Positions 35,621-49,084 are shown, numbered from the stretch's first letter. The stretch is DNA of 64,000 nt from Margaritifera margaritifera (GCA_029931535.1 JAQPZY010001549.1:2072001-2136000), one strand, 5' to 3'. The notes: generated by a model from the letters alone, not told the origin. Numbers and translations are program-made.

Positions 35621-35986
35621 CTGCAACAAAAACCAAAAACAAACATTGTTTGAAATATACCTCAAATACGATAACGGTATTTTGATTCGTTTCTTGAAAC
35701 TCTGAAGGGATATATGTCGTAAATTTAAACGCATTAGCAGGCAGCGTGTATCCATTCATCTATACATACTGGAAATGTTATGAATAAGTTCTAATTCTCT
35801 ATTGTTTGATCTTGTATTATCAGCTTTGATGTGTCCAAGTTCAAGTCCACATACGTTACAATTTTCTTTTTATAAATTAAATCAATGTCTTTTTTTCTAA
35901 TTCGCTTTGTGTGACCATCAAGGCAGTGAAACACCTATCACCATTTAAAAGTACGATCGCTTTGTAAAACTATTATCACCGACACA

Positions 35987-36059
<73 letters not shown>

Positions 36060-36424
36060 CATATATTACCATTCCCTGGAGCTGGTAATTGATAAGACAA
36101 TCAGCCAGTCAGATCCCAACAATACACAGATTTTCTCAACAGCAAAGTCAAACTTACGCCAGGTAACATTTGCTTCCTTTTATAAAAGTGCCTAGGTCTT
36201 TATAGTAAGAAAAACTGCAAAATATTCAATTTCATATCATGATGCAGGTTTCGTCACATAATTATTCTATACAGTTACATTTAATTCATCGGTAAGAGCC
36301 AAGTCAAATATGCTTTTTTTAAATTCCGTATTTATTTATTTATTTATTTATTTATTTGTTTGTTTATTTATTGGGGTGGTAAACTATATTAGAAATATCC
36401 AACTATATCCTTTCCATAACTTAC
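35621..36424 (-). other. Intron 1 of the two-Ig gene
   Basis: Contains (AT)n at 35988-36054 and (TTTA)n near 36333-36365. Nothing else is seen. Confidence 0.6.
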
Positions 36425-36485
36425 CTTTTGCATGAACTATTCCATACAACATGAGTACAACACTTGTCCTTGTCACAATATCCAT
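36425..36485 (-). CDS. Two-Ig gene, exon 1: signal peptide
   Basis: ATG at 36485-36483 with a strong start context (A at -3, G at +4). Encodes MDIVTRTSVVLMLYGIVHAK: a short charged start, a hydrophobic core and a small-residue cleavage region (VHA). The GTAAGT donor at 36419-36424 leaves phase 1, matching exon 2. Exons 1-4 together give 255 codons of secretory-pathway protein. The likely role is an extracellular or cell-surface recognition protein, as in invertebrate Ig families (gastropod FREP-type, cnidarian Alr-type). That role is inference; only the architecture is seen. Confidence 0.75.
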
Positions 36486-37130
36486 GATTGTACACTCAGC
36501 TGTGCCTCTGCAAATATTCAGGCGGTGAAAATGCATTCCGAATATGTTGTTCACTACCTAAGGAGGAAAAACAATATGACCAATGATGCATTTTGATAGT
36601 TGAAAAATCTCATTAATGTTTAGTTCCAATTCAACATCACAACACGAACAGATGTATATACATTATCCCAATAAAGGGAAATATACCACACTTAATTGTA
36701 AACCCTTTAGGAACACATTAGACACTCGTATGAAACGGGAGAGACAAACAACATGCATCAGAGCACGACGAGACAAACAACACTCATCGGAAGACGAATA
36801 TACGGCCTTTTCCTAAGCAGTGATAAGCAGGTAGTTTCACAAGGAGAAAGGAAGTGGCGTCTTAACGTCGGCTGCTGGAAAGTGATGACAAAGATGTTGA
36901 TGGCAATATACAAGAATACAAGGATGTGATTAAGTCTCATACTTTGTTCTCTTTCCTTATTTACCAAGTACTGGGGCCTGGGAACAGATATAAAGAACCA
37001 GACTATATATGCTTCATCAAAAAACAATGTGATCAGGGCTATAGGTCTAAATGGGAATCTCAAAAAATTTCGATATGAAAATAATGTTAATTTCCCGCAA
37101 TAGATGAATCTGTGTAGTTTATTTTAGTAA

Positions 37131-37179
<49 letters not shown>

Positions 37180-37200
37180 AAATATTTCAAACACAAATTA
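36486..37200. other. Upstream region of the two-Ig gene, with (AG)n tract
   Basis: Presumed promoter and 5' UTR, but no TATA box or initiator is recognisable by eye. An (AG)n tract lies at 37134-37175. Short open frames here look accidental. Confidence 0.4.
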
Positions 37201-38300
37201 ATTATAAAACTCGGTTGCAATAATAAAACAATTATATAACCAACGACGATTGTTGGAAATTCTTGGTATATTTCTCATGTGAATGTGTGAAAGTAGTAAG
37301 CAACATACTGAAACGGATAAATTAACACAGGATATTATTAAGTCTGTAACTTTTACTCTAATTGAAGATTTTTAGAAGTAATTCTTCTGTACAACTCGTG
37401 CAAACCGAGTGAGTTTGGTCTGTATTTCGAAATGCTACATCTACTGAGAGGAATTTTCCAGTTGCAATTTTGTCAGAAAATCGTGAAAATAATGATTTAG
37501 TAAAGAAATGTTTCTTCTAAAATTGTTACATATATATGTATTCATGTAATCCATGAGTTAACCTCTGTTCATTTGGTTCTTTTATCTAGAAACTCTAAGA
37601 GCGTCGATAATTTCATAGAAATCTGCTTTCCATACAATGCCGGTCAGTCTTTAATAAACATATAGTGGAACAAGTACTCGCACTAATTTTAAGTTGATAT
37701 TATCTATATTAATACGATACATAAGTTACTAAATTGTAATGCCGAGCAAATGATTGATATTCTAATCAAGCACTTCGGACGGAAACAACGTATATATGAG
37801 TAGCAAATTATCGTTGTAATGAACTTCCTCGGGCAGATAGACGTACATATATATAGACGGACAGACAGTACGTGCGTACGGTTAAACAGAGGGACAAGAC
37901 GAAATCAAACTATCCTTACTGTAATCAGAGATCGCATAAGTAGATGCAAATGAAAACGAAACCCACTCTAATCCAACCGTCAGTGAGTACATTGTTGTAG
38001 AATATAATTATCACACAATAATCCTCAAAACAATGCATTCACCATGTCGCATGAGTCCTCTTAGTGATACCATTAATAGAGTGGAAACTAAAACTATCTA
38101 CTGCAAACAATACATTTGAGGGGAAGAAGGAAGTATAAAGCTTAGAGGTTATACTAGCCAACAATATTTGTGTCGTAGCTTATTTTAAATGTGTTATGGT
38201 ACATACATGAAACTAAGTCTGCTTTAATTTGAATAATTGTTTTATAAGCTCTCTTAAATCTACTGGCGACTATCTAAGCGTAGTATGGCCACGTTGAAAT
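37200..38300 (-). repeat. Diverged cassette G (3' half of a unit)
   Basis: The stretch at 37320-37410 aligns with 46000-46090 (E) and 6480-6530 (A). 37860-38035 aligns with the IDWVSF block (here GLEWVSFSFAST in the same - frame). It suggests a further gene copy upstream of the two-Ig gene. No stalk exon was found at the expected place near 38.5 kb. Confidence 0.5.
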
Positions 38301-38519
38301 CAGACATTAGATCTGATGAAAGAAATGGCGATAATAGTTTTGTTTTACATACTGTTATGCATACTAGTATATAGAGTGAATTTAAACTATTTTGTGTTAG
38401 TTGATTTCACTTACACATTCGGTTATTTTATGAGAAAATAAATTTCTCTTTTTATTGAAAAAGGGATAAGAAAAATGTAATGTTAATGTAGATAGGTCGG
38501 TGGATATTTGCAAAGTCAT

Positions 38520-38600
38520 ACCTTTAAACTCTCTCGTCACTTTTTTTATTATGCAGGAGTGAAACTTGAGTGGCGGTGTTTCAAATATTATATCTGCCAT
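38520..38600 (-). CDS. Possible first coding exon, unknown
   Basis: ATG at 38600 in a good context (AACATGG). The frame MADIIFETPPLKFHSC... reaches an AAAG/GTATGA donor about 80 nt on. Isolated, with no partner exon identified and no similarity recognised. Confidence 0.2.
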
Positions 38601-38862
38601 GTTCGAAACTTAGATAGAAAATGAATTTTCTGCCAAAAATGTAAAGGTATTTGCACCGTATTTGTTATCACAACAACAACATTGTCAGTTTTTACATTGA
38701 ATCATAAGATTAATTTTCTTGTCAAAATGTTTGTTGGAGATGCCGCTTCTAAAAATGTACAAGTTTTCAGGAAGAGTCTAAATCCACTTCACGCCGATGC
38801 TTTGTTCCAAGGGAATAACGGATATAACGAGTGATCGATAAACAAGATGTTCACTCGCGAGA

Positions 38863-38933
<71 letters not shown>

Positions 38934-41594
38934 TGTTTTATTTATGCTCTAACATGTTGGTTATCTGGAGAATATAATATATTTATATAGCAGGTGTCTT
39001 ACGGTAGTGTTAGCAGGTGTCTTACGGTAGTGTTAGCCGCTCACTGTTTACGTTCTGCTGTGTTTTGTGTACATTAGCAAAAAACAATAGGTCTCTTTTA
39101 GATGGATATGAATTAATTACTGTTTCCATAATAAAAATGTATTAGGTTGAAAATTGGCGATTATTCTTAAGAAACAAACAACCATTGGTGCTTTATTGGT
39201 GTTAAAATATTCTTTTATCAACGCGCAATAAGTTCAGTGGAGATTAAATTGACGACATCTTTTAACGTTCCAATTGGCAAGAAAGGACGATTTAATGAAG
39301 CTTAAATTCGACGAAAGAACAAGAATATGTAAACAGTAAAGAAACTTTTGAACATGTATACAACATCAAGTAAAGACTTTAGGTGTATTTTTGACACTGT
39401 CAGTGTCACTACAAATATTTCCTTGGCGGTGAAGTAGTTCCTGCAGATAGAGTGAAATATAAATTCGAATTCACTACAGTGAATTATCTCATTTATTTCT
39501 TTTGAAAATTCACCAAATTAACGGATTAGCATAAAAATATCATTAGCATCTTCTAATAATTTCTTTTTAATTACATACTCTTTAATCGCACATAGTTGAT
39601 ATGGCGTTCGTTTCAAACGCTCAGCTCCTGTTTCCGTATTCAACTCCCACACTGAAACTATTTAGATGATTGCTCTGACGTTTGCGTGTTAAAATTAATC
39701 ATAATTCATTTTGAATATTATTCACATTGTAAAGCAACATATATTTAGAAATCTTAAAAGAGGTGGTTGGTATTAAATAAATAAATTAATTCCTGTATTG
39801 TTCCAAGTCTGGGAAAACAACTTCCTTGATATGCCATATGAATATGTTTTGGCTGCACCGACTCGACGTATCTTCCCGCCATATGAAACTCGAGACTTAG
39901 GCATTTAATCTTATATCGTTCATCTGGCGTTCGATGCAGATGTTCAGTACGTATTTCCGTATCACACACACAAACACACACACACACACAGATTGGAACT
40001 ACGTTAGTGTCTTCACTGACGTCCGCGCTTTGATACTTTTACACGCAGTCAATGGAACATGTACAAATCCCAATTTGTTTGCATTTCATTCATACTGTAA
40101 AACTAAAATTATTTTAAAAGCTTAAAAGTCGGAGTATGTAACAAATATAAAACAGCATTCTCATTTTGTCGGCAGAACGAACGAGTTTGATATGGTATAT
40201 AGATACGTCTAGGCAATTTTGCCGTGAAATTTATGACCTTCGTTGAATAATACAATATTCAACCCGGTGCATTTAGCTTTTGACATAGATGTATAATATT
40301 ATTGAATAAGTTTCCTTACTTTCATATGACATTATAGAAGATCATTATCTCATGGCTCTCGAGGGAGAAACAGGCACAAAACGCCTGCGTCTTGCAAATA
40401 CAATAATCAACTCAAAGAAGTGCTTTTTCAAATGCAGCAAAATATAGGAAAGTGGAAAAAGTTACTATAAAATGAAATTAAAAGGTTGGAAAATATAAAG
40501 GCGAAACACGTTCATGACCCACTTTTATAAAGAAGCACCAGAATCAACAGAATCTGATCTGTTAACAGTCTTACAAATGTCAAATGGAATGTAAAAACTC
40601 AACACGTTACAAACGAATATAAAAAAGTATCAATATGAAACTTTACTTTACATATATGCATGTGTAATGGCTCTTCCACAACTTTGAAATATTTTTGAAA
40701 TTTGTCTCTAAGGACGAAGGGGTTACAAGATTCACTTTCCTTTTCTATGATAACACACCTTTCATATAAAGATTCATAAGACATGTCCCTTTAAAGATTG
40801 AGAGGCAAATGCTACAGATGGTACGTGACCACATTCAATGACGTTAAGTAATTATTTGAGAAACGGAAAAGATGTCGACTACACTATATTCACTAGGAGC
40901 CTATGAAATTATCCTGGATGACTTCCCTTTGTACAAACCTGTGCAATATGCGTCGAAATTCATTTGGCTAAGGATACGCACTATATATCACCATAAGAAC
41001 CATGCTACATCCTTTTTCTCTTTTTTGCATATATTAATACATTTTAGAGGAAAACTTTTATTCTTTTGTGGAAAATGTTATGAGTTTATTTTTAGACAGG
41101 GTTCCTAAAGTGAAAAAAAAATCCTCGATATTGTCAAAACTGTAATTACAAGACAACTATGTTTTTGCGGAAGGCTTCAAGGAAAACTGCTACTGATTAT
41201 GCATAATTATTATGCAAGTAAAAGTTGATTATAGGTTACAGCCAGCTACTTATTCTTTTTACTACCGAACCAGCCTATGTGCCGTGGTATATTAAATTGC
41301 GTATTTCAATGAAGGTCACTGATTAGGTGGAAATAACTACCGGAAAAAAGTTACTCAGTGTTTCAGAAGGCATATGCAAATGCATTTTTTTCTAAAACGA
41401 GACCCACATGGTTCATATTGTATAGATCGTTCATATGACATAAGCGTCTTTTGCAGATCTTACTAAGAAAGTATAGTAATTTGGCCAAACATTGACATTA
41501 TGGTCTATGGGAACTGAATTAGTTGTATGTGTCTTAACATCTAACTCTCTCATGTGGGTCAAATAGGTGCTTTTTTTGCTTACGGTAGACTCAT

Positions 41595-41596
<2 letters not shown>

Positions 41597-41658
<62 letters not shown>
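41597..41658. repeat. (TA)n microsatellite
   Basis: About 31 units. Confidence 0.97.
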
Positions 41659-41659
<1 letters not shown>

Positions 41660-42608
41660 GCCAAGTATTCCGCAGGTTTTTCGCCATTAGTAAAATGAAG
41701 ACAAATGAATTGTTAGCTTAACATCATTGACAAACAAAATATATTCAGAAAATAACGAAAACTTAAATTGTTAACTCTTTCAATGGTCTTTTTAAATCAA
41801 GTTATTTTGCAGTATATCATGAAATAATGTCGTCTGCATTAGGTTCAATCTTTGCCGTAAAAAATGCTCAGTACTAGGACCATCTTTATCTCTTACTATC
41901 CAAAATAAGCAATCTGTATCTGTCTAGATCACGTTTTTATCGTATTGTTAGGTCAGAACCATTCCACACCAGTTTAAATCCAGCCTGTGAACTAGCAAAT
42001 ATCATTGAAACATGGCGGTATTTTAACATTGTTTATGTTTCTGAAAAAAAAAAAATAAACGAATTTTGCTTAAATTCTCATATGGAAATTTAAGGACCAG
42101 AATTAGACTTTCTGTAGAAAACAATTAAAAACATCTGATCGGGTACAGTCTTAAATGTTATCTCAAACATTTGATACACATGTTTGCTTTCTAAAACAGG
42201 GTATTCACTCTGACCGGATATTTTTGCATTAGAATCCTGTGGTTATCATACTGATCTAGATACACTCAGAATCAACTACATATTAAATACTTAAACATAC
42301 TCTAGCATACGCATTCCTAGATAATACTTAAATAACACTTGACCCCATTGTCCAAATGTCTAACTTTACTTTTCCTTTAGAAATCCATCTGTGTACAAAT
42401 GCAAATTTGTGGAATGGAACATCAGACTAACATATATTGACAGTAAATATCCTCTATCACTACGCAATCGGATTAGAGAAATTTATAAATTTGTTTGTTA
42501 CAATTATGATTTTGAATATGAAACTTGAGATGCTTCTATGGCAAATTCCCATGTTATTAAATATTCCCAAAACCTACCTCCCAAACCCCGAACCCCACAC
42601 TTGACCCG

Positions 42609-42609
<1 letters not shown>

Positions 42610-42666
<57 letters not shown>
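42610..42666. repeat. (AC)n microsatellite
   Basis: About 28 units. Confidence 0.97.
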
Positions 42667-42671
<5 letters not shown>

Positions 42672-43540
42672 CACACACAGACCGAACATGACCGAAGGGT
42701 TTTACCAAAACCCCGTTACGTGTATGATATGTTTTCATACTATAACTTCAGATTTCAAGTTTGGTCCAAACACATTTTTATAAATGTCATGGAACGACAA
42801 TTTTAGTATATTTGACCTCTGACCCCTCTCAGAAACCCAAATCAATAAATCAATCGATCATTAAGTCGATACGTTTTAAAATGACTGGGCAATTGCACTA
42901 AATACAACGTACACATTAACTCGAACACCATTGATACAAATTTTACCAATAATGCATCAGTGTCGACCGTCACTGATTTTTAATGCATGGAATACAGCTA
43001 ATTTTTCCAAGAAATTGGATATAATGATGCGAATGGTCGATGCAATAATATCATATTGTTTGTTCTGTGTCAGTTTGGTCGAGTTTTATTCTATTCTTTG
43101 TATTGCTATATGTGATATTTCGAAATATCCAAGGCGTCTATTCATAAATAAGAACATTAGATGATCAAATGTATACATTGTTTAAAATATATTGCAGTGT
43201 TGTAGTAAATAATGAAAAGCATGATCTGTATGTTATTTACAAGATGTTCAATATACTATCATAAGTGCATCAATTAGTATATCTGATTTGTTTACTAGAA
43301 ATATCAAACTTTCAATTTCAAATGTGTATCTTAATGGTAGCCAACCAACGTATAGTGAATTTAAGTAAGCAACCGTATTTGGATTTTAGATGAGTGTGAA
43401 ACTCAAATGGTATAATAAAAATAATTTTTATCATTTCGTAAACAGACAGATATCTTCGTTTAATGTATGATTTCAACTTAGTCACACTAATAATACGCTA
43501 ATGTAACTATTCAATATGTTCCCATATTATACGTATTATT

Positions 43541-43700
43541 AGGCGCAGTGGCTCGTTGGTTAGCGTACATACCATCGAAACAGTCTGGGTCAATTACCCT
43601 ATAGTGCCTGTGGTCAATGCAATTTGCTCTAATTGCCAAGGCAATATATAAACTACTAGTGTTGCTATGCTGTACAACACAAAGCCAAACCAAATCAAAC
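43541..43700 (+). mobile_element. tRNA-derived SINE
   Basis: The head GGCGCAGTGGCTCGTTGGTT resembles a tRNA 5' half with an A box. GGGTCAATTAC about 40 bp on fits the B box GGTTCGANTCC with three mismatches. A body and an A/C-rich tail (AAGCCAAACCAAATC) follow. CGTATT occurs directly before (43532-43537) and after (43701-43706), a likely short target-site duplication. About 160 bp. Confidence 0.6.
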
Positions 43701-43709
43701 CGTATTCTA

Positions 43710-45470
43710 CATAGACAAGATCATATTGTAGCCACAGGTTTGCAAATATGGTTGTTAACCATGTGACGAAGGACTACTTATGTTTACAGAAAGAAATTGC
43801 GTACGGAGAACCTTATACCGGGGAAATTAAAATCACTGTATGTTCTATTTCAAGGCACAATAGTGCAGCTGGGTGTGAGCATCGGGAGGTTTAAATAAAT
43901 TGGATACCGATGTTGGCGGCAGAGGGGTCAATGGATAGTTTTTGTTTTCCTTGGTTCTAACGGCTCTTTTAAGACAGTAATAGCTATAGGTTATTGACCA
44001 AGTGGTAATGTTGGTTCAATTTCGGTGACAGAGAAAACGAAACCACAGACAATAGGTACAACTGTCGGTTTAATGGACAGACATATATTTAGTATAATGT
44101 CAAGTCGATTTAATAAAAAAGCCAAAGGTTCCTTCCTCAATGGAAAAATAATATGTCTACACAAAGGTAACGCATGGTTATTTATAGAAATGTTGACGAG
44201 AAAGAGTACTAGTATGCTTGCCGCCATGAAATCTATTCACCGGCAATTGAACCTAACATCTCCATTTCATTCACCATTAGTGTGATAAGAATGACTGTAA
44301 TTCATTCACTGACAATTTACGATAGATGAAGTATTTTCAATCCATTCGCATGAAGAAAAATATATATTTTAAAGTTTTAGCATTATGTATAGATTTTTAT
44401 TTTAATGAAGGTGTACAAATAAGGTTTTATCCTTCTTTGATTTAAAATAATTAATGATAAAGGTGTTGAATTTCTAATGAAAGGTATTCATGTGGACTCG
44501 ATATTTTGGCAGACCTACCCTCAATCTTGGCTTCCACTGTATATTCCTCACATATATTTTTCCATCCTCCTTCCGAAATACATATTTGTCACAAATTAAA
44601 TGGAATATCGATGCTTTAAATATTGCTTTTTTTACGTTTTGAAATTTTTCAGTTAATTGTCAATAATTGTACTCTAATTTATATTAGTATTTATATGGCC
44701 GTTTGTATCTCAATGTATAGACTTATTTTCTAGCTTGGTGAATTGGCAATATATTATAGTCTACCACTTTATTTAATGAATATAACCGATTCATCTCTAT
44801 ATCATGATGCATATTTCAAGTCTTCCTCAGTATATACCACCGACATTATAGCGATGCCTTTCATCTAAACATTTTGCTAATGGAATAAAATTTCGTAAAC
44901 ATTTGAAAACCTGTAAAATATCTATTGGTTGATTTACCTTTACTATGATCTGTTCAAAATAAAACGAGAAAGACACATATCTAGGTTGCAATGTATATGG
45001 TTTTGTCGCCACACATTTGTCAAACGCTAAGAAGGTATTTAAAATTTCAAAAATAGTTTGTTCTATTGTATTACAGTTAAGAATCGTGATTCTGTAGACT
45101 ATCGTACATGTTCACTGCCAGTCCGGAAAAAGAGAGAAGAAGATAATTTTTGCATTCGATACGCCTGATAAACACACACACACACACACACACATAGTCT
45201 TATCTCAGGATCGCAAAGTGTAAAAATTAAGATTAGTGCTGTTAAAGAAAACATATCGAATAATTCTATCTTTAAACACTTTTTTTGGAGTGAGAGAGAG
45301 AGAGAGAGAGAAAAAAAATAAATACCACACCACATCATCTTGGAACAATAACAGTAGACAATTTGAGGAAGCGGTAATGAGCATTGTGTTTTATATAGTG
45401 ACTAGGACATGAGGGAACATTGATAAAAAGTGCACCGCAGGAAAAGTTATGAGAGAGAGGTTTCGAGAAT
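43710..45470. other. Intergenic, one possible signal-peptide start
   Basis: The - frame starting at 44227 reads MAASILVLFLVNISINNHA, signal-peptide-like. Its position relative to cassette E resembles that of exon 1 of the two-Ig gene relative to cassette G. No donor or following Ig exon was found. (CA)n at 45174-45194 and (GA)n at 45293-45311. Confidence 0.3.
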
Positions 45471-46894
45471 TAGACGATAAATCAGTTACGTCATATAGGA
45501 GTATGTGATTAAGTCCGGTACCATGACCTATTTACAACTTTCTGAGTATCGTGAATTTGGAAAAAAAGAAATTAGTCTAGCTAGGAAATTTCAAATACGT
45601 TGGCTTGGAAATCAAATGCTTCTACCACAGTGGAGGAATCCGTGTATGTTGATGTTAGTTAGGGTAAACTGTGGTGAGATAGAGAGAATGATAACCAGTT
45701 CAAGCAGTTTAATGAGCAGTTAATAAGCTACTAGTCTTCTTGTATGCGCATCACGTAATAGACAGAACATGTTGACTTAGTCACATAGATCATATAAACA
45801 AAAGCAACAGCTGATTTCTTTCCGTCTCAACAAACAAAGCAATCGTAGTTATGGGTCATAACAAAATAAGAAATGGACTGCGAAGTGAGAACGAAAATCC
45901 TAAGTATAGTTTCATGCAATCGTGCATGGCATTGCGCAAAAGAAATGTAAATACATCAAAAGGTGACTAACATACTGAAAACGCCTAAATTATGCAGGAG
46001 AATATTAAGCCTGTTGTTGTCACACTACTTGAAGATTTTCAGATGTAATAGCGTAGTAATGCTCATGAAAACTGTATAATGTCACACCGTTTCAATTACT
46101 ATAAGGAATCAGAGGATTTTCTGGATGAGCAATTATGATTTTGTTTGAAAAAAATAATTTTTGAAACATGAAGGCCTATAATTCAATCAGGCAATCCGTA
46201 GGTGGCTTCGTTTATAAATCGTTGCTCCCATATTTATAAACTCCAAGAGTGCCATAGGTCCATATAAACATGATTTTATTACTCTGGGGACAGGCTGCAA
46301 TAAACTTATTTTGGGGCAAGTACTTGCTCACTTTTTAATAAAGATATAAACGACACAAAGCATCAAAGACTGATATATTACTCAAACAGTTTCTGAGGGG
46401 AATACGTACATATGAGTGGCACATTATTCGTAAGAGTGTTACTGCTTTCATGGAGCCGTGGATGATCATTAGAAAATTATGAAATTGTCCATCAAAGGAA
46501 CATAAATGAAAGATACAATATACTTTTTCATAAATCATGTACTATCCACTGCAGCAAAAAAAGATATTTTGAAGAGAATTTTAAAACTGAACCTAACAAA
46601 TATTGTTTTTGAAATTGCTTAAAAGCATCAAACTTAAACCAATTCATCTATGAATACAAACCTGTCTGCTAAAATAAATTAATTTGCCTATAAGTAGTTT
46701 TTGTGCTAATGAGCTCGTAATGGATGGACGGCCAAATATTCAGACAAACAGATGGACGACCGGAAGTGCGTAACGAACAACGGATGGAAAGGGCTGAACC
46801 AAGACGCCCCTGCTGCAAATAGTTCGAGGTGGGGTGGGGTTGGATGAATCACTAGCAGTATGTGAAAATGAAACCCAGTCGATTCCAGTCTTCA

Positions 46895-46935
46895 CTAAAT
46901 ATACTGTTGTAAAACATAATAACCGAATAGCGACA
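46895..46935 (-). CDS. Possible terminal exon, cassette E
   Basis: CCTTTTTTTCAG acceptor and a 41-nt phase-1 reading ending in SLFGYYVLQQYI and TAG: same length and stop as in A-D despite much divergence. The phase-2 hydrophobic frame (CFTTVYLVKTGIDWVSF) is open too. Confidence 0.3.
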
Positions 46936-47370
46936 CTGAAAAAAAGGGATTCCCCCATATCACGTAAGCCATTCTATTGAACTTGATAATGAGTGGAAGT
47001 GAAAATTAAACAATGGATCTCAGAATAAAGCAGGAAATTAAATAGCACGTTTCACATAAAACAAGCTCTCTTTGTAAGGTAGAAAACAAGTATTTGAAAT
47101 GATTATATCATAAACAATGCAAGATACATTTATAGCTTGTTCTACAGTGGTAAATTATCATGTATACAGATTTTTTTTAAAAGCTGTAAAGCTCTACGTT
47201 TTATATTAACTAAAAGGATTATAACCGGCTGCCTTTTTTTTATCTCCATTTATATTTTTTAATTAGTTATTGCGCTTATTTATTTATTTTATTTTATTTT
47301 TTTGTTTATTTCAAGTGCAGCGCTGGAATAAAAGGAATTATTATACTAACTAATTTGTTCCACTGCTTAC

Positions 47371-47455
47371 CATTTTCTGCATCAGAGTTCGATGAATCAG
47401 ATGTGAAATTATGCCGTGTATGATACAATTTCCATGCTTGATGTATTTGTCCTTT
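47371..47455 (-). pseudogene. Stalk exon, cassette E, long form with frameshift
   Basis: Flanked by a TGTTCAG acceptor and a GTAAGC donor. At 85 nt it is not a multiple of three. It starts like the A-D exons (RTNTSSM) and ends like exon 4 of the two-Ig gene (SDSSNSDAEN), but the two halves are in different frames and a TAA follows the first. It looks like an ancestral composite that later lost frame. Confidence 0.5.
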
Positions 47456-49027
47456 CTGAACAATATAAAAGAAATGAAAAGAGTAACACGAAAGAGTTCA
47501 GACGAAGGTATAATATGAAATCAGTAATCATGTTCGAGACTCTTTATGATTACGATCCCTAGTCTCGGTTTAATTGAAATATCTCAAATCGACTTCTTCT
47601 TCTGATTTACATTTTTTAAATATCTTATCGCTTGGTTTGGAACTTTGATTGAGTTATTTTATGCAAAACATTAAATTGGCATTAGCTGCAAATTGTGATA
47701 CCGCAAAAAGGAAAACCTTTTTCAATTACATCATTAATGTATTGATCAAAAGATAAGAACTTTAATTCTCTTGGGGAACAAATTGACATATTAGAATAAA
47801 ATGTTTCCAAATTATCCGGCCTGCAGACAATACAAAGTATTTGTTAGTCAGCCTCTCTTTTCAGATGAAACAAGTCCCTGTCCGCGCAGCAAGCATTACT
47901 GCTATCGGTCCACATGGTACTTACATTTGACTATTGGTTAATGTTAATGCCTAAAAGGAGAATAGCAACAAAGACTAGAACTAGTATAAACGTCTATTAT
48001 TAATTGGCTCCAAATGCGCATTTTCTTGGTAATTAGGATTTATATCGACGACTTTGTTCACGTGCATCACGGAAGATAGATTAAATGAGCACGTGGTACT
48101 GTAGATGAGCAGAAAATGATATATCGTTATTTGATTATAAAATGTAGGTAGTTTTGGAAGGGGCTTTAAATTCCGAAGCTTTTCACCTCAGTATTTATAA
48201 ATGAACACGTATTTCTTTAAAAATGTCTAAATTTAAAAAAATTTCCCAAATACACGCTTTATTTTAAAACTGTTCAAAGCCACATACAAATTTTAAATTC
48301 GCGTCCGTTTGTAGCAAATACGACTTGTTATCTTTATCAATGAACTCCACGGGCTGTAGTTTACTGTACATCCTGTGCGGTTGGAATATGACTGAAAATG
48401 TTGGTTTTTGCAGTTATCTTCAAACGTTTACATCCGATTGAAACAAAACTAAACATCGTTAGAAATATATTACAATGATCCATCTCTTGCCACTCATTAT
48501 GACATAATTACCAGATGTTGAACGACATCGAAGCATGAATTCTGATCTGAGATTGTGTATTTCCAAAGTAAAGGCGACAAAATAAAATAAATCAAATGAT
48601 TAACATTATAAAACAAATTTTGCAGAACGTTTTATGTGTTTATCATCTATCTTAAAAACTAAAGAAAACGAAAATACAATTAGATTCTTAACCAGGTTAT
48701 TGGGGGTGGGGGTGGGTGGGTGGGTTGTTGTTGTTTAAATTTCCATGGAAAGTGATCATAAAACGTGTTCGTTGATTCAAAATATTAGATCCCGGTTCCC
48801 AAGCTGACTAAAAACTGTTGAAGTGTTCTCAATGTGCCATTACAGCTGGAGCTACATGACCTTTGCTATGAATAGTTATTAAAGTATGGTCTAACGGATA
48901 CATACGTATCACGATGTGCATGGAGTCTGTTCACAGTTTATATTAACGAAATAAGTATTCCATACTATGTTACGCCAATACATCTGCCCCCATAATGACT
49001 GTTTTTATGTTGCTGTTTGATATTGTT

Positions 49028-49030
<3 letters not shown>

Positions 49031-49076
<46 letters not shown>

Positions 49077-49084
49077 ATATATAT
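49031..49084. repeat. (TA)n microsatellite
   Basis: About 27 units with one interruption. Confidence 0.95.

Larger units (their letters stand above)
38300..43530. other. Intergenic region
   Basis: No gene recognised apart from the weak exon at 38520. It holds (AT)n at 38865-38930, a 23-bp direct repeat of AGGTGTCTTACGGTAGTGTT near 38992 and 39014, (CA)n at 39964-39990, (TA)n at 41597-41658 and (AC)n at 42610-42666. A 61-codon - frame at 40599-40784 has normal composition but no support. Confidence 0.5.
45480..49010 (-). repeat. Diverged cassette E
   Basis: An old copy of the A-D unit. Matches in order: CTTCTACCACAGTGGAGG (45620), the 46000-46300 block, the IDWVSF block (46740-46960), the stalk exon (47371), the 47750-47960 block, and the GAGCTACATGACCTTTGCTA block (48850). 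Overall identity is clearly lower than among A-D. Confidence 0.7.

Noticed and set aside
45505..45723. 72-codon + ORF in cassette E
   Set aside because: The homologous sequence in A, B and D does not keep this frame.
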